Below, one piece after another: positions 48,670 through 58,400 of a DNA stretch of 64,000 nt (position 1 is the first letter of the stretch; each line of letters starts with the position of its first letter). A program made the position numbers and the translations under genes. Under the pieces are notes generated by a model, which made no database searches, was not told where the DNA came from, and saw only the letters and a list, made by a program, of their open reading frames with translations. The DNA is from Candidatus Peribacteraceae bacterium. Its GTDB lineage: Bacteria; Patescibacteriota; Gracilibacteria; Peribacterales; Peribacteraceae. The stretch covers positions 1 through 64,000 of the forward strand of contig JAGOTD010000004.1 of the NCBI GenBank assembly GCA_018061945.1, written 5' to 3'.

Positions 48670-51600
48670 TCATTCCTCCTGGGCCTCTACTTCTACTAGC
48701 CCTTTCTCCTTTGATTCCAACTTCTTGCTTTTCGATTCTTTCTGCGATTTCTTCTGGAGTGCTGCGATTTCAATTGTCAGTTCCGGCAAATAATCTTTGA
48801 TTCCGGCTTTGCGAATCAAATCTGCTTCGTTGATGCGTAGTGTTTGGCTCGAAATACGCCACTGGGAATTGACTTGTAGCAATTGCATAATTTCGGCAGC
48901 TGTCACGCGCGGATTGAGGGTTAAAACCACCTCTCGCTTGCCTTTGGACACCTCGTCACTTTTTACACGTGTCACGCCACTTCTGCGACATGCCATTTTA
49001 AGACGAATGATATTGAGCAGGTGAATGACTTGCTGCGGCAACTTGCCGTATTCTTCATTGAGATCGTTTTCGAACTCGGCCAAAATAGCCTCATCTTCGG
49101 CGCCGGCCAGTTTCTGGTAAATGCCGATTTTCTCTTGCTCTTCGGGAATATAAAACGATGGAATAAGTGCCTCAAACGGCAGAATAATTTCGATGTTCTG
49201 CACTTCTTCCTCCACTTTGCCGCCGGCTTTTAGTTCCTCGACCGCACTCTTGAGCATACGCAGATAATGACTCACGCCAACTGTCTGCATGTTGCCCGAC
49301 TGATTGGCGCCCAAAATTTCTCCCGATCCACGGATTTCCAAATCGCGCATGGCGATCTGAAATCCTGAGCCGAGTTCGGATGCTTCGACAATCGCGCGCA
49401 AGCGTTTTTTGGCGTCGTCTTTGAGGCGCTGAGAATGATACAAGAAGTACGAATACGCCTGAATCGGGCCACGACCGACACGACCACGCAGCTGATACAG
49501 CTGCGACAAACCGAACTTCTCGGCTTCGTTGACAATGAGGGTATTTGCCCGCGCCAAGTCGATACCGTTTTCAATGATTGTCGAGGAAACCAGCACATCG
49601 AATTTTCCTTCCTTAAACGCCATAATGCGCTCTTCGAGTAACTCTGGTTTAAGCTGACCGTGGGTCACAACAAATTTTCCTTCGGGGACGAGTGCGCGCA
49701 GCTTCATCGCAAAGGCGTCGATGGTTTGCACGCGGTTATGTAATACGTAAATCTGCCCTTTGCGCGCCAGCTCTTTCTGGATCGCTTCGCGAATGAGAGA
49801 GTCCGAATACTTGCGCACTTCGGTAATGATAGGCAAGCGGCCGGGCGGGGGAGTGGTAATAATCGTGATATCGCGCAGCTTGTGGAGGCCAAGGTTAAGG
49901 GTGCGTGGAATCGGGGTTGCGGTGAGAGTTAAGATATCCACCGCCGCGCGCATGGACTTCATAATCTCTTTCTGCTTCACGCCAAAGCGCTGTTCTTCAT
50001 CGATAATCACGAGTCCTAAATTGAAGAATTTTACATCTTCTTGGAGTAATCGATGCGTGCCGACCACAATATCCAAATCACCCTTGCGCAGTTTTTCGAG
50101 TACGACCGCCTGCTCCTGTTTAGTGCGGAAACGCGACAACATATCGATACGGATACCAAAACCCTTCATGCGCTCGAGCAAACTCTTGTAATGCTGATCC
50201 GCCAAGATAGTGATCGGACTAAGCAGTGCGACTTGCTTGCCTCCTTGTACTGCCTTGAACGCTGCGCGCATGGCGACTTCTGTTTTTCCGAATCCAACGT
50301 CTCCACACACCAAGCGATCCATTGGGTGCTCTCCTTCCATGTCGCGCTTTAAGTCTTCTATCGCCTTTATCTGGCCGGGCGTCTCCTCGTAGGGGAATGC
50401 TGCGTCAAACTTCTTCTGTGCCTCCGTATCGTCGCCGTAGCGGTGTCCTTTGGCCTTGGCGCGTTTGGCATAGATCTCGAGTAGCTCCTTGGCGATACGC
50501 TGAGTTTCCTCCGAAATTTTCTTAGTAATACGCTTCCAGTCGGCAGCACCCAGACGCGTGAGCACCGGCTCGTCGCCTTCTTCGTGCACGAATTTACTGA
50601 GCTTATCTGCCTGATCGACGGGCACGAACAACTTATCGTTTTCGGCGTAGGTAATTTCTAAATACTCGCGCGCCAGTCCATCAACCTCCTTTTGGGTCAT
50701 TCCCTCGAAGCGGCCGATGCCGTGTTCCATATGCACCACGAAATCACCGACTTGCAGCGATGTAATGAAGTCGAGTGCCAGGCGCTGCACCGAGCGCTGC
50801 TTGTTTTCTTTTTTGAGCGAGAATATTTCGCGATCGGTAATGAGCGCGCATTTTAAATCCGGATTTTGCAGCGAGTGCGGCAGAAGCGCATCTTTGTCGG
50901 CCGAGACAATGGTGATGGCTCCTTTCCTGCGTTCTCCTGTAAGAAACTGCACCTTCTCTTCAGTTAAAATCGCTTCCAGTTCAACTGCGCGCTTGGTGAC
51001 GATAATCAGCGACCATTCTTGGTGCAATTTATCTTTTACGTCGTTGATAAAATCCGGCAGCGTATAGAACTTGAGAACTGATAAATACCGCACGTGCACA
51101 TGACCTTCTTCGGATTGCGGGAACGAGGTGAAGTGCAATGTATCAACACCTTTTAAGGATTCAATTTCATCTTGATCGTCGAGGACGAGTAATTTGTCCT
51201 TTGGAAACTGACGCGCGAGTGGCGCCATTTTCGTCCAGGTGAGCGGATATAACACAACCGATCCCGTGTGATCGGCAGTGATGCCTAGGTTGTAGCGGTC
51301 TACTTTGGCAATCTTCTCGACCGTGTCGAACGTGAACTGGATGCGGAAAGAGTGCTCGGCACCGACAGGATAAATATCGAGCGTATCGCCGGTACGACGA
51401 TATTCGCCGGTGGATAAATACGGATCATTCCCATGCGAGTAACCGCGATCAATCAGCTTACTGAACAGTTCGGTAAAATCGATTTTCTGTCCGACTTTCA
51501 GCTCAATCAATCGCTCTTCCATTTCCGAAAAAAGCGGCAGCTCGCGCTCCCACAACTCTTTTTCAATCAGCGATACACCCTTGCCAGTGAATAAATGCAC

Positions 51601-51879
51601 AAGAGTGGCGATATGATCCGAGCTTATATCCTGCTCCGGAAAATGAATGACGTGTGTTGTTTGCTCAAAAAATTGCAACCAATGAACAAGTCCTTCTACG
51701 CGCGTTTCGTCTTCTGTCACAACGATCGCACTACGTGGCTCTATATGTAGAACATGACTTAAAAGCATCGCTTTTGCGGTCTCATTCGATGCACCAGAAA
51801 CAGTTAATTCCTGACGATCGCGCAAAAGAGCGATAAGCTCGCTATGAGTCGTGGCACCAATGAAGAGTGATGGCTTCAT
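48670..51879 (-). CDS. mfd: Transcription-repair coupling factor
   Basis: A 1069-residue Mfd, the ATP-driven translocase that pushes stalled RNA polymerase off DNA and recruits UvrA. UvrB-like N-terminal domains (1-330) are followed by the CarD-like RNAP-interaction domain near 365-430 (LQVGDFVVHMEHGIGRFEG), the RecG-type helicase (Walker A GDVGFGKTEVAMR about 520-533, DEEQ box IIDEEQRFG near 622, a later SSTIIENGIDL and QLRGRVGRG), then the TRCF C-terminal domain and a Lys/Glu-rich tail. Length is a little shorter than the E. coli enzyme. It lies 180 bases downstream of dnaN on the same strand. Confidence 0.96.
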   Translation of the reverse strand: MKPSLFIGATTHSELIALLRDRQELTVSGASNETAKAMLLSHVLHIEPRSAIVVTEDETRVEGLVHWLQFFEQTTHVIHFPEQDISSDHIATLVHLFTGKGVSLIEKELWERELPLFSEMEERLIELKVGQKIDFTELFSKLIDRGYSHGNDPYLSTGEYRRTGDTLDIYPVGAEHSFRIQFTFDTVEKIAKVDRYNLGITADHTGSVVLYPLTWTKMAPLARQFPKDKLLVLDDQDEIESLKGVDTLHFTSFPQSEEGHVHVRYLSVLKFYTLPDFINDVKDKLHQEWSLIIVTKRAVELEAILTEEKVQFLTGERRKGAITIVSADKDALLPHSLQNPDLKCALITDREIFSLKKENKQRSVQRLALDFITSLQVGDFVVHMEHGIGRFEGMTQKEVDGLAREYLEITYAENDKLFVPVDQADKLSKFVHEEGDEPVLTRLGAADWKRITKKISEETQRIAKELLEIYAKRAKAKGHRYGDDTEAQKKFDAAFPYEETPGQIKAIEDLKRDMEGEHPMDRLVCGDVGFGKTEVAMRAAFKAVQGGKQVALLSPITILADQHYKSLLERMKGFGIRIDMLSRFRTKQEQAVVLEKLRKGDLDIVVGTHRLLQEDVKFFNLGLVIIDEEQRFGVKQKEIMKSMRAAVDILTLTATPIPRTLNLGLHKLRDITIITTPPPGRLPIITEVRKYSDSLIREAIQKELARKGQIYVLHNRVQTIDAFAMKLRALVPEGKFVVTHGQLKPELLEERIMAFKEGKFDVLVSSTIIENGIDLARANTLIVNEAEKFGLSQLYQLRGRVGRGPIQAYSYFLYHSQRLKDDAKKRLRAIVEASELGSGFQIAMRDLEIRGSGEILGANQSGNMQTVGVSHYLRMLKSAVEELKAGGKVEEEVQNIEIILPFEALIPSFYIPEEQEKIGIYQKLAGAEDEAILAEFENDLNEEYGKLPQQVIHLLNIIRLKMACRRSGVTRVKSDEVSKGKREVVLTLNPRVTAAEIMQLLQVNSQWRISSQTLRINEADLIRKAGIKDYLPELTIEIAALQKKSQKESKSKKLESKEKGLVEVEAQEE

Positions 51880-52059
51880 GCTCTAAGAAAAGCGCTGCGC
51901 GCTATGTTAATAAAAATGATGACAATATTTTGGCTTAGCGTAGATGGTTTTTACAGTACTCAAGAAAGAAAGTACCAACCAAAAACGAATAACCAGCAAC
52001 TACAAACCTTTCTGTACGATCTTTCGATGCATCAAGCTCATTTACAGACACATCATACC

Positions 52060-53220
52060 TTATTCGTCCGCCATTCGCAACGGCATGATGAGGTGTAGAT
52101 ACTGCTGCTCGGTTGGTAAGCGGAAAACGGCCGGGTGCATTTTGTCCGATAACTCCATATCGAGTGAGTCGCTGTCGATGCGCGACAAGAAGTCGATTAA
52201 ATAATGAGAGCTGATGGCAATTTTATTTTCTGTTCCCTGCACCATGGCGGCAAGATCCGATTCATCTTTTCCCATTTGTGTCTGCTTCGTCGAAAGGTGC
52301 ATGACTTCCGGTGTAATAGAAAAAGTGATGTTGTTATTCACTTCCTTGGCAAAATAATGCATACGTTTTACCGCACTTAGAAGCTCTTTGACTGATATGT
52401 GACACGTTGTATTTTTTACCTTCGGCAATACCTGAATATAATCGGGGAATTTTCCATCAATCAAGCGACTGGTGAGCTGTACATGACCGACTGTCGCTTC
52501 GATTTGCTGCTGACTGACGTTGATACTTATGACATCCGTCTCCGAAATTTTCTTTTCCTTCTTCTCTTTATTCTCGGCGCCATCAGTCATTTTTCGACCG
52601 GCGATGACCACTTTTAATTCCTCTAAAAACTTGGCCGGAATAATACATGACATTTCCTGCTCAATTCCTTCCACTGACATTTTATACTCTGACAAACGAT
52701 AACTATCTGTTCCAACAAGCGTGATAGCTCCTTGCTCCACTTTCATAAACACACCCGAAATAACCGGACGCGATGTGGTTTTAGCGCACGCAAACGTGAC
52801 TAAATTTAATGCACGAAGAAGAGGATCTGCAGGAAGGGAGAATGTTGCCTGTTTAGTGATAGATGTAATAACCGGATACGCCGAAGCACTTTCGCCGGAA
52901 ATCATGGCTTTAGCGCGTTTGGATTTAAGCTTTAACTGTGTGCCCTCTGCCGCTTCTAGTACTACTTCTTCATCCTGATTATATTGTACGAAGTTTAAGA
53001 GAGCTTTTGCTGGAACAGTGATTGTCCCCTCGCTTTCGATTGTCGCATCGAAACTCATCACAATGGATAATTCTAAATTTGTCGCACTCAGCGTGCAACG
53101 ATTTCCACTCACCACCATGAGGACATTTTGCAAAATCGGCAACATCTGCTCACCACCAATTGCCCGACTCGTCAGCTGTACAGCGGAGAGAAGAGAAGAT
53201 GTTTTGCAGGAAAATTTCAT
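52060..53220 (-). CDS. dnaN: DNA polymerase III beta subunit (sliding clamp)
   Basis: A 386-residue beta clamp that tethers the replicative polymerase to DNA. Three repeats of the clamp fold; features include MKFSCKTSSLLSAVQLTSRAIG, NVLMVVSGNRCTLSATNLELSI, ISGVFMKVEQGAITLVGTDSYRLSEYKM in the middle domain and YLHLIMPLRMADE at the C-terminus. A Lys/Glu-rich insertion (GRKMTDGAENKEKKEKKISETD) sits in domain 2. It starts next to the probable oriC; the usual partner dnaA is not in the window. Confidence 0.96.
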   Translation of the reverse strand: MKFSCKTSSLLSAVQLTSRAIGGEQMLPILQNVLMVVSGNRCTLSATNLELSIVMSFDATIESEGTITVPAKALLNFVQYNQDEEVVLEAAEGTQLKLKSKRAKAMISGESASAYPVITSITKQATFSLPADPLLRALNLVTFACAKTTSRPVISGVFMKVEQGAITLVGTDSYRLSEYKMSVEGIEQEMSCIIPAKFLEELKVVIAGRKMTDGAENKEKKEKKISETDVISINVSQQQIEATVGHVQLTSRLIDGKFPDYIQVLPKVKNTTCHISVKELLSAVKRMHYFAKEVNNNITFSITPEVMHLSTKQTQMGKDESDLAAMVQGTENKIAISSHYLIDFLSRIDSDSLDMELSDKMHPAVFRLPTEQQYLHLIMPLRMADE

Positions 53221-53302
53221 AATTTATTGAGGGAGGGAAGTTATTCTAGAAGCTGCATGGAAAAATGAAAAGAGATATCTAAAATTTTCTTCTTTACTGG
53301 AG

Positions 53303-53666
53303 TTATCCACATTTCACACGTCTCTCTTTATGAGAAAGGTTTTAAAAAAATTTATATATTCAGATAGTCATCATAGTAGGGGGTTGTAAGAGTATGAGAA
53401 ATGATCTGTAATGATGGGGATTGCTGTGGAAGAATCGACGTAAGTATTATTGTCATTGTGATCAGAAAGCCAAAAAGTGAAAAAGCTGTATAAAAAGTGT
53501 GTGTGGAGCGAGTGTGGATAACTTTTGAGTTGTCGAGAGGTGTTTGATACTAGGAGCCAGTGTCGTATAAATGGCTTATGGTAGAGGAAAAGTAAATACT
53601 CTGTGGATAATCTTGGCAGAATGTGGACAAGGTGGAAAAGAGGTTATCCACATTGGATGTGGATAA
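53303..53666. other. Probable chromosomal replication origin (oriC)
   Basis: Five perfect DnaA boxes TTATCCACA: 53303-53311 (+), 53513-53521 (-), 53602-53610 (-), 53644-53652 (+) and 53658-53666 (-), plus one near-match TGTGGACAA (53622-53630). An AT-rich stretch at about 53338-53362 could be the unwinding region. The segment between dnaN and the nucleotidyltransferase gene (about 530 bases) has no gene. Adjacent to dnaN, as in many bacteria. Confidence 0.88.
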
Positions 53667-53752
53667 GTAGGGTGTAGGGAAATATTGCTTTTATAGTGAA
53701 AAATTGAATGATACTCATTTTTACAACAAGTGCTTCTGTTGAGAGGATATTT

Positions 53753-55054
53753 TTACACCTTTTTCTTAAAACTTTCCCGCTGCTCAGGCTGTGTTGCTTG
53801 TTTGGCATTCGGCCGAATGTCCAGCTCCTGCTTGGTTTTCACAAACGAATTATCCGGAATGTCCTGCGATACCGTAATATTGGAGACAAGGAAGGAATCA
53901 GCGCCGATTTTCACGCCAGGCGAAATACAGCAGTGAATGCCAGTGCGGATATTTGCGCCCAAAATCGCACCGAACTTCGTGAGGCCTGTTGGGGTAGGCT
54001 CTCCTTTTATGTGCGAATGAATTTCGCCTTCATCGAGGCGCAGGTTGCCAAGTGCTGTGCCTCCTCCAAGAGATGTGTTGGCATCGATCACGCTGTCGCC
54101 CACATAGCTCATATGCGTCCACACGTTATCGGCGAGGACCGAGCGCACCACTTCGGTGCAGTAGCCAATGACACAGTTATTACCAATCGAGGAGCTGCGC
54201 ACGAGTGCGTTGTTGGCCACGATCGTATTATCTCCTATAAAACAGGGGCCAATGATCGTTGCATGAGCAAGCACGCGGACTTTTTCGCCAAGCACGACGG
54301 CCCCTTCAATAACAGCGCTTTTGTGGATTGTAGCGGACTTAGGAATGATCGGTTTAGTGCCAGTTGGCAGGATGAGTGGAAGAATATTCAGTAAATGCCA
54401 CGGATACTTGATGGCCTGCCACTGCCCACTATAAGGAAGGGCTTCATAGTGACCGGCTTTGAACAGCCTATCGAGCGCTTGCTCATACCCATCATCTTTT
54501 TTCGTCTCGATTTTTTTGAGCGTCTGCAAAAGGAGGGCCGCATTTTTATGACCATGTGCCACAATATTCACCATGTCCGAGGGCTCATTGCCAGCGCCGG
54601 GCTTTTCTACAATCGACGTAATGCGCTTATTTTTTACCGTCAGATAGCCGCCGGGAAAATACTGCTTCACTTTTTTGGCGAGGAGGACGCCATCGATTTT
54701 CTTCTCGTTCATCTTTAAAAGAATCGCTTTGTAGGCGCGCGGCTCGATGAGGTCATTGCTGTTTACCAGCAGCACCGGTTCTTTTTTACAAATCGGTAAG
54801 GCCGAAAGAAATGCTTCGCGCATGCCGAGTGAATCATCTTTCTGCTCGACAAATTGCACATTCTTCAATTTCAGTTTTTTAGCGAGCATCAGGTTATGTT
54901 TGCCGCCGACGAGAATAAGATCTTTGCAGCCCCCTTCGCGCAAGCGGTCGATCTGATGTTCTAGAATTGTTTTACCACTTATGTGCCAGAAGCACTTTTC
55001 TTTGAGTGGCCAAAAGCGCGTCGAAAGGCCGGCGAAAATGACGATAGTCTTCAT
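53753..55054 (-). CDS. Sugar-1-phosphate nucleotidyltransferase with left-handed beta-helix (GlmU-like)
   Basis: A 433-residue bifunctional-type protein. The N-terminal nucleotidyltransferase domain (1-225) has a variant of the G-G-x-GTR-x-x-P loop (FAGLSTRFWPLKEK) and LLVNSNDL in place of the usual D-x-D, then EKPGAGNEPSDMVNIVA. From about 245 it has hexapeptide repeats of the left-handed beta helix (IHKSAVIEGAVVLGEKVRVLAHATIIGPCFIGDNTIVANNALVRSSSIGNNCVIG). Similar to GlmU and related sugar-nucleotide enzymes; the substrate is not determined, and the altered N-terminal loop (A-G-L-S-T-R) is unusual. It may supply cell-wall precursors. Confidence 0.85.
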   Translation of the reverse strand: MKTIVIFAGLSTRFWPLKEKCFWHISGKTILEHQIDRLREGGCKDLILVGGKHNLMLAKKLKLKNVQFVEQKDDSLGMREAFLSALPICKKEPVLLVNSNDLIEPRAYKAILLKMNEKKIDGVLLAKKVKQYFPGGYLTVKNKRITSIVEKPGAGNEPSDMVNIVAHGHKNAALLLQTLKKIETKKDDGYEQALDRLFKAGHYEALPYSGQWQAIKYPWHLLNILPLILPTGTKPIIPKSATIHKSAVIEGAVVLGEKVRVLAHATIIGPCFIGDNTIVANNALVRSSSIGNNCVIGYCTEVVRSVLADNVWTHMSYVGDSVIDANTSLGGGTALGNLRLDEGEIHSHIKGEPTPTGLTKFGAILGANIRTGIHCCISPGVKIGADSFLVSNITVSQDIPDNSFVKTKQELDIRPNAKQATQPEQRESFKKKV

Positions 55055-55462
55055 TAGTTCGATAGCATACAGGATAACCGGCCCGAATCGAAAAGTCTTT
55101 CGCTAAAAAATTCAGTCGCATGGCGAGAATGAAGTGTGTGCCATAGTAATAATGGATGCTGTGGTATTGGTATTTCATGAGGAATGTTGAAATATCGGAC
55201 ATAGATGTGCAGCAGGGGAGGCGATACGTACTGCGGGTGGTCGATAGCTGTTGGATGCTCTTCTTTGAGCGCTAAGCCAAAGCCGTCGATTTGCCCATTG
55301 CTCTACAAAACAGTGTTACAGGAACCCTGCGTACAGCTTGCCCTTTTAAATCTACTTGACTTTCGTTGCGGGATCCGGAAGTGAAATGTAAATAATAGTT
55401 TGCATAATGGTCAAACATTCTTTACCCTGTTGAGTTATACCTTATTTCTTTCTCGTTTCGCC
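55055..55462. other. Intergenic region upstream of the giant subtilase
   Basis: About 408 bases with no gene I can support. A TATACC box (55436-55441) lies 21 bases before the subtilase ATG, and TTGACT occurs at 55356 without a well-spaced -10. A TTG at 55400 opens the subtilase frame, but ATG 55463 is preferred. Confidence 0.5.
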
Positions 55463-58400
55463 ATGTCTTGGTACATAATCTCTGTGCTTGCACTATGCTT
55501 CTACGCATATTTTCAGCGAACGTCTTTTGCTAGATCTCTGGGATCGCAGCGGTTGCAAAGCGCAATAGTCATGAGTGCATTTTTGCTATCGACTATCTTG
55601 GTTCCCTTCGGGTCATCGGCTTCGCTGGAAGGAGTTGATGAAATGGTGATGCCTGCTGCGATCGAGGTACCGAGCATGGAGGTGGCAGCACCAGCTGCGC
55701 CTGCGCCTGAGTTTAGGGATGAGCCAAGTTTCTCCGAAGCATCATCATCTCTTGTTCCTGCTTTCTTCGATACATCTTCTGCTTCGCAGCAAAGCGAAAG
55801 CGCCGTAAGCGAGGGCACGGTAACGGATGCAAGCGCATCCGCTTCAGAAGCATTTTCGGCATCGTCGGCACAAGCATCTGCCATGTCGGCATCTTCAAGT
55901 TTTTCCGCCTCACTTCAGTCCTCGTACTTCGATCCTTCGTATGCATCGCAGAGTTCCGATGCATCTTTTTCTTCATCTTCTGATTTCAGTGCGGATTCTT
56001 CTGCTTCCTCCTTACACGAAGAGGTGGGCACTCAACCTTCTATTGCTGCGGATGATGCAGTCAAAATTGGAAGCTCCTCCTCTTCCTCTTCCTCTTCTTC
56101 ATCGTCGCAAGAGACGAGCGAAGTATTGGACCCCAGCGATGTCTGGGTCTTGTTGCAGGGAAAAAATCCGCCTGTTGCCACAAACGTCGAGGTGCAAAAT
56201 TTATTGAGGGAAGTAGATGCGCAAAAATCTCGGCAGACACCCTCTTTTTCCATCGCAAAAATTATCGAGACCGCTACCGGCATTCAATCGAGTGACGAGT
56301 CTGTGCCGTCTGGCGTTCGTGGCGAGCTGATGCAGAAAGTGAATGCTCTCAAAAGAGTAAGCCAGGATGAGCGCAATACCCTTATTGCCGGTATTGCCGG
56401 CGAGTTGCGCCGATCGGTTTCGTCTATAAGGCCAGATAGCTCTGCGTCGATGGATCTTGTCTTAAACGCAGCAAGAATCCGTGTGCCAAAGGATCGTATC
56501 GGCGAGCTTGTTGCGAAGGGTTACAATATTACTGAGTTGGATATTGTAAAAATGGAGCTGAATCAGTCCGTACCACAGATTGGCGCTAACACCGTGTGGA
56601 CAAAAAAGGCGGATGGAAGTGCTTGCACGACGGGCTCTCCTTTTTGCATTACGGGAAAAGGTGTGAAAATCGCCATCATTGATACGGGTATTGATTACAG
56701 GCATGCCGATTTCGGATCCTGCGCCTCCTTTAGCAATTGTCCAAAAATTGTCGGAGGATATGATTTTATCAACAGTGATGCTGATCCAATTGATGACAAC
56801 GGTCATGGTACGCACGTCGCTTCCATAGCAGCGGGAAACGGTATCCTGAAAGGCGTGGCGCCAGATGCGCAGTTGTATGTTTACAAAGTATTGGGCTCCA
56901 ATGGATTGGGCGATAGCGGCGCTGTGGCAAATGCTATTGATAGGGCGGTTGACCCTAATAACGATGGCGATTTGAGCGATCACGTCGATGTCATTAACCT
57001 GAGCCTGGGTTCAAAGACGAAGCACAGTCCTGATGATGCGGAAAGTCTCGCACTTGATAGAGCGGTGACACTTGGTGTTGTTGGTATAGTATCTGCCGGA
57101 AACAATGGGCCTGGGGCTCCTATTTATTCTCCGGCAAACGCACGCCTTGGCATTGCAGTCGGCGCTGTAAGCAAAGCTGGAACGCTTGCAAGTTTTTCTA
57201 CCTATGGAAAAACATCTCTCTCTACGTCGAAGCCCGACATTGTGGCACCAGGAGTTACTATTTGTGCGGCAAGAGCAGAAGGAGGAACAGCGCCGGCAGG
57301 GACGCCATTTCAGTGTGTCGATTCCAATCATATCTATCTAGATGGCACCAGCATGGCTGCTCCGCACGTTGCGGGTGTCGCTGCGCTTATGAGACAGGCG
57401 CATCCAACATGGACGCCACAGGAGGTAAAAGCCACATTGCGCGCAACGGCATCGGGGAATAATGGCGCGTTCGATCTCTTGGCCTTTGCATCGCAAGGCC
57501 ATGGCCTCGTTCAAAGTACGCTGGCGACATTCTCGACTGTGTATGATCCTGTCACTCTCTCGACAGCCGGAGGCGTAGGTGGTGTTATCGATATCAAGGG
57601 TACTATTAGTCCGTCTACGACCGCATCCTACTCGCTCTCTATTCAGTCATTTAAGACCGGCATCAAGACCGAGCTGCTCAATACATCTGCGGCACCGAAT
57701 GGCAATACGTTGCTGGCTGGATTTGATACGAACATGCTGAGCATCGGTGACCAGTATTATTTGCTACTTGAGACAACTACTACAGGCGGAGTGAAGAGTC
57801 GCGATGTCTCCATTATCTACTCCAATAACGAGGTGCCTTTGCCAGCGGACTTGAAGCTGACGGTAGTCGGGGATGCCGCCTGGCTGCCTACCGGCACCGG
57901 CACGTATGTGATGACAGTCAAAAATCTGAATGCGTCGGTTACGGCATCATCGGTTTTTGTAACAGCCAATCTTGATACGTATTCCGAGTTTTTGCCCGCA
58001 CTTTCCAGCCCTGAATGCGTCAAAACAGGTGTTCATCATGTGGTGTGCAGCCTTTCATCTCTCGCCCCTAATGCCAGCAAGCAATTCACTGTCAAATTTG
58101 CAGCACAAGATAGTAAGGTAACGTGCGATCCGACTATCACCAATACGGCCAACGCGTGGGCGAATAACTACGATCTTGATACGTCAAACAATGAGAATAT
58201 CAAGACGAATACAACATTCCGTTGTCCGGCCGATCTTTCGCTCGTGCGTGTTGGCTCGGGTGCAATTACACGCGGCAATAATGGTGGCTTTAAGCTGACG
58301 GTTGCCAATGCCGGGCCCGGCAATACAACTTCTGTCACTGTCACGGACACTCCTCCAACCGCTGATGCAATTTTCCAGCCATCTCTCAGCTCAACGGAAT

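Noticed and set aside
53708..54394. 228-codon plus-strand frame opposite the nucleotidyltransferase
   Set aside because: It mirrors the hexapeptide-repeat domain of the minus-strand gene, which has clear family motifs.
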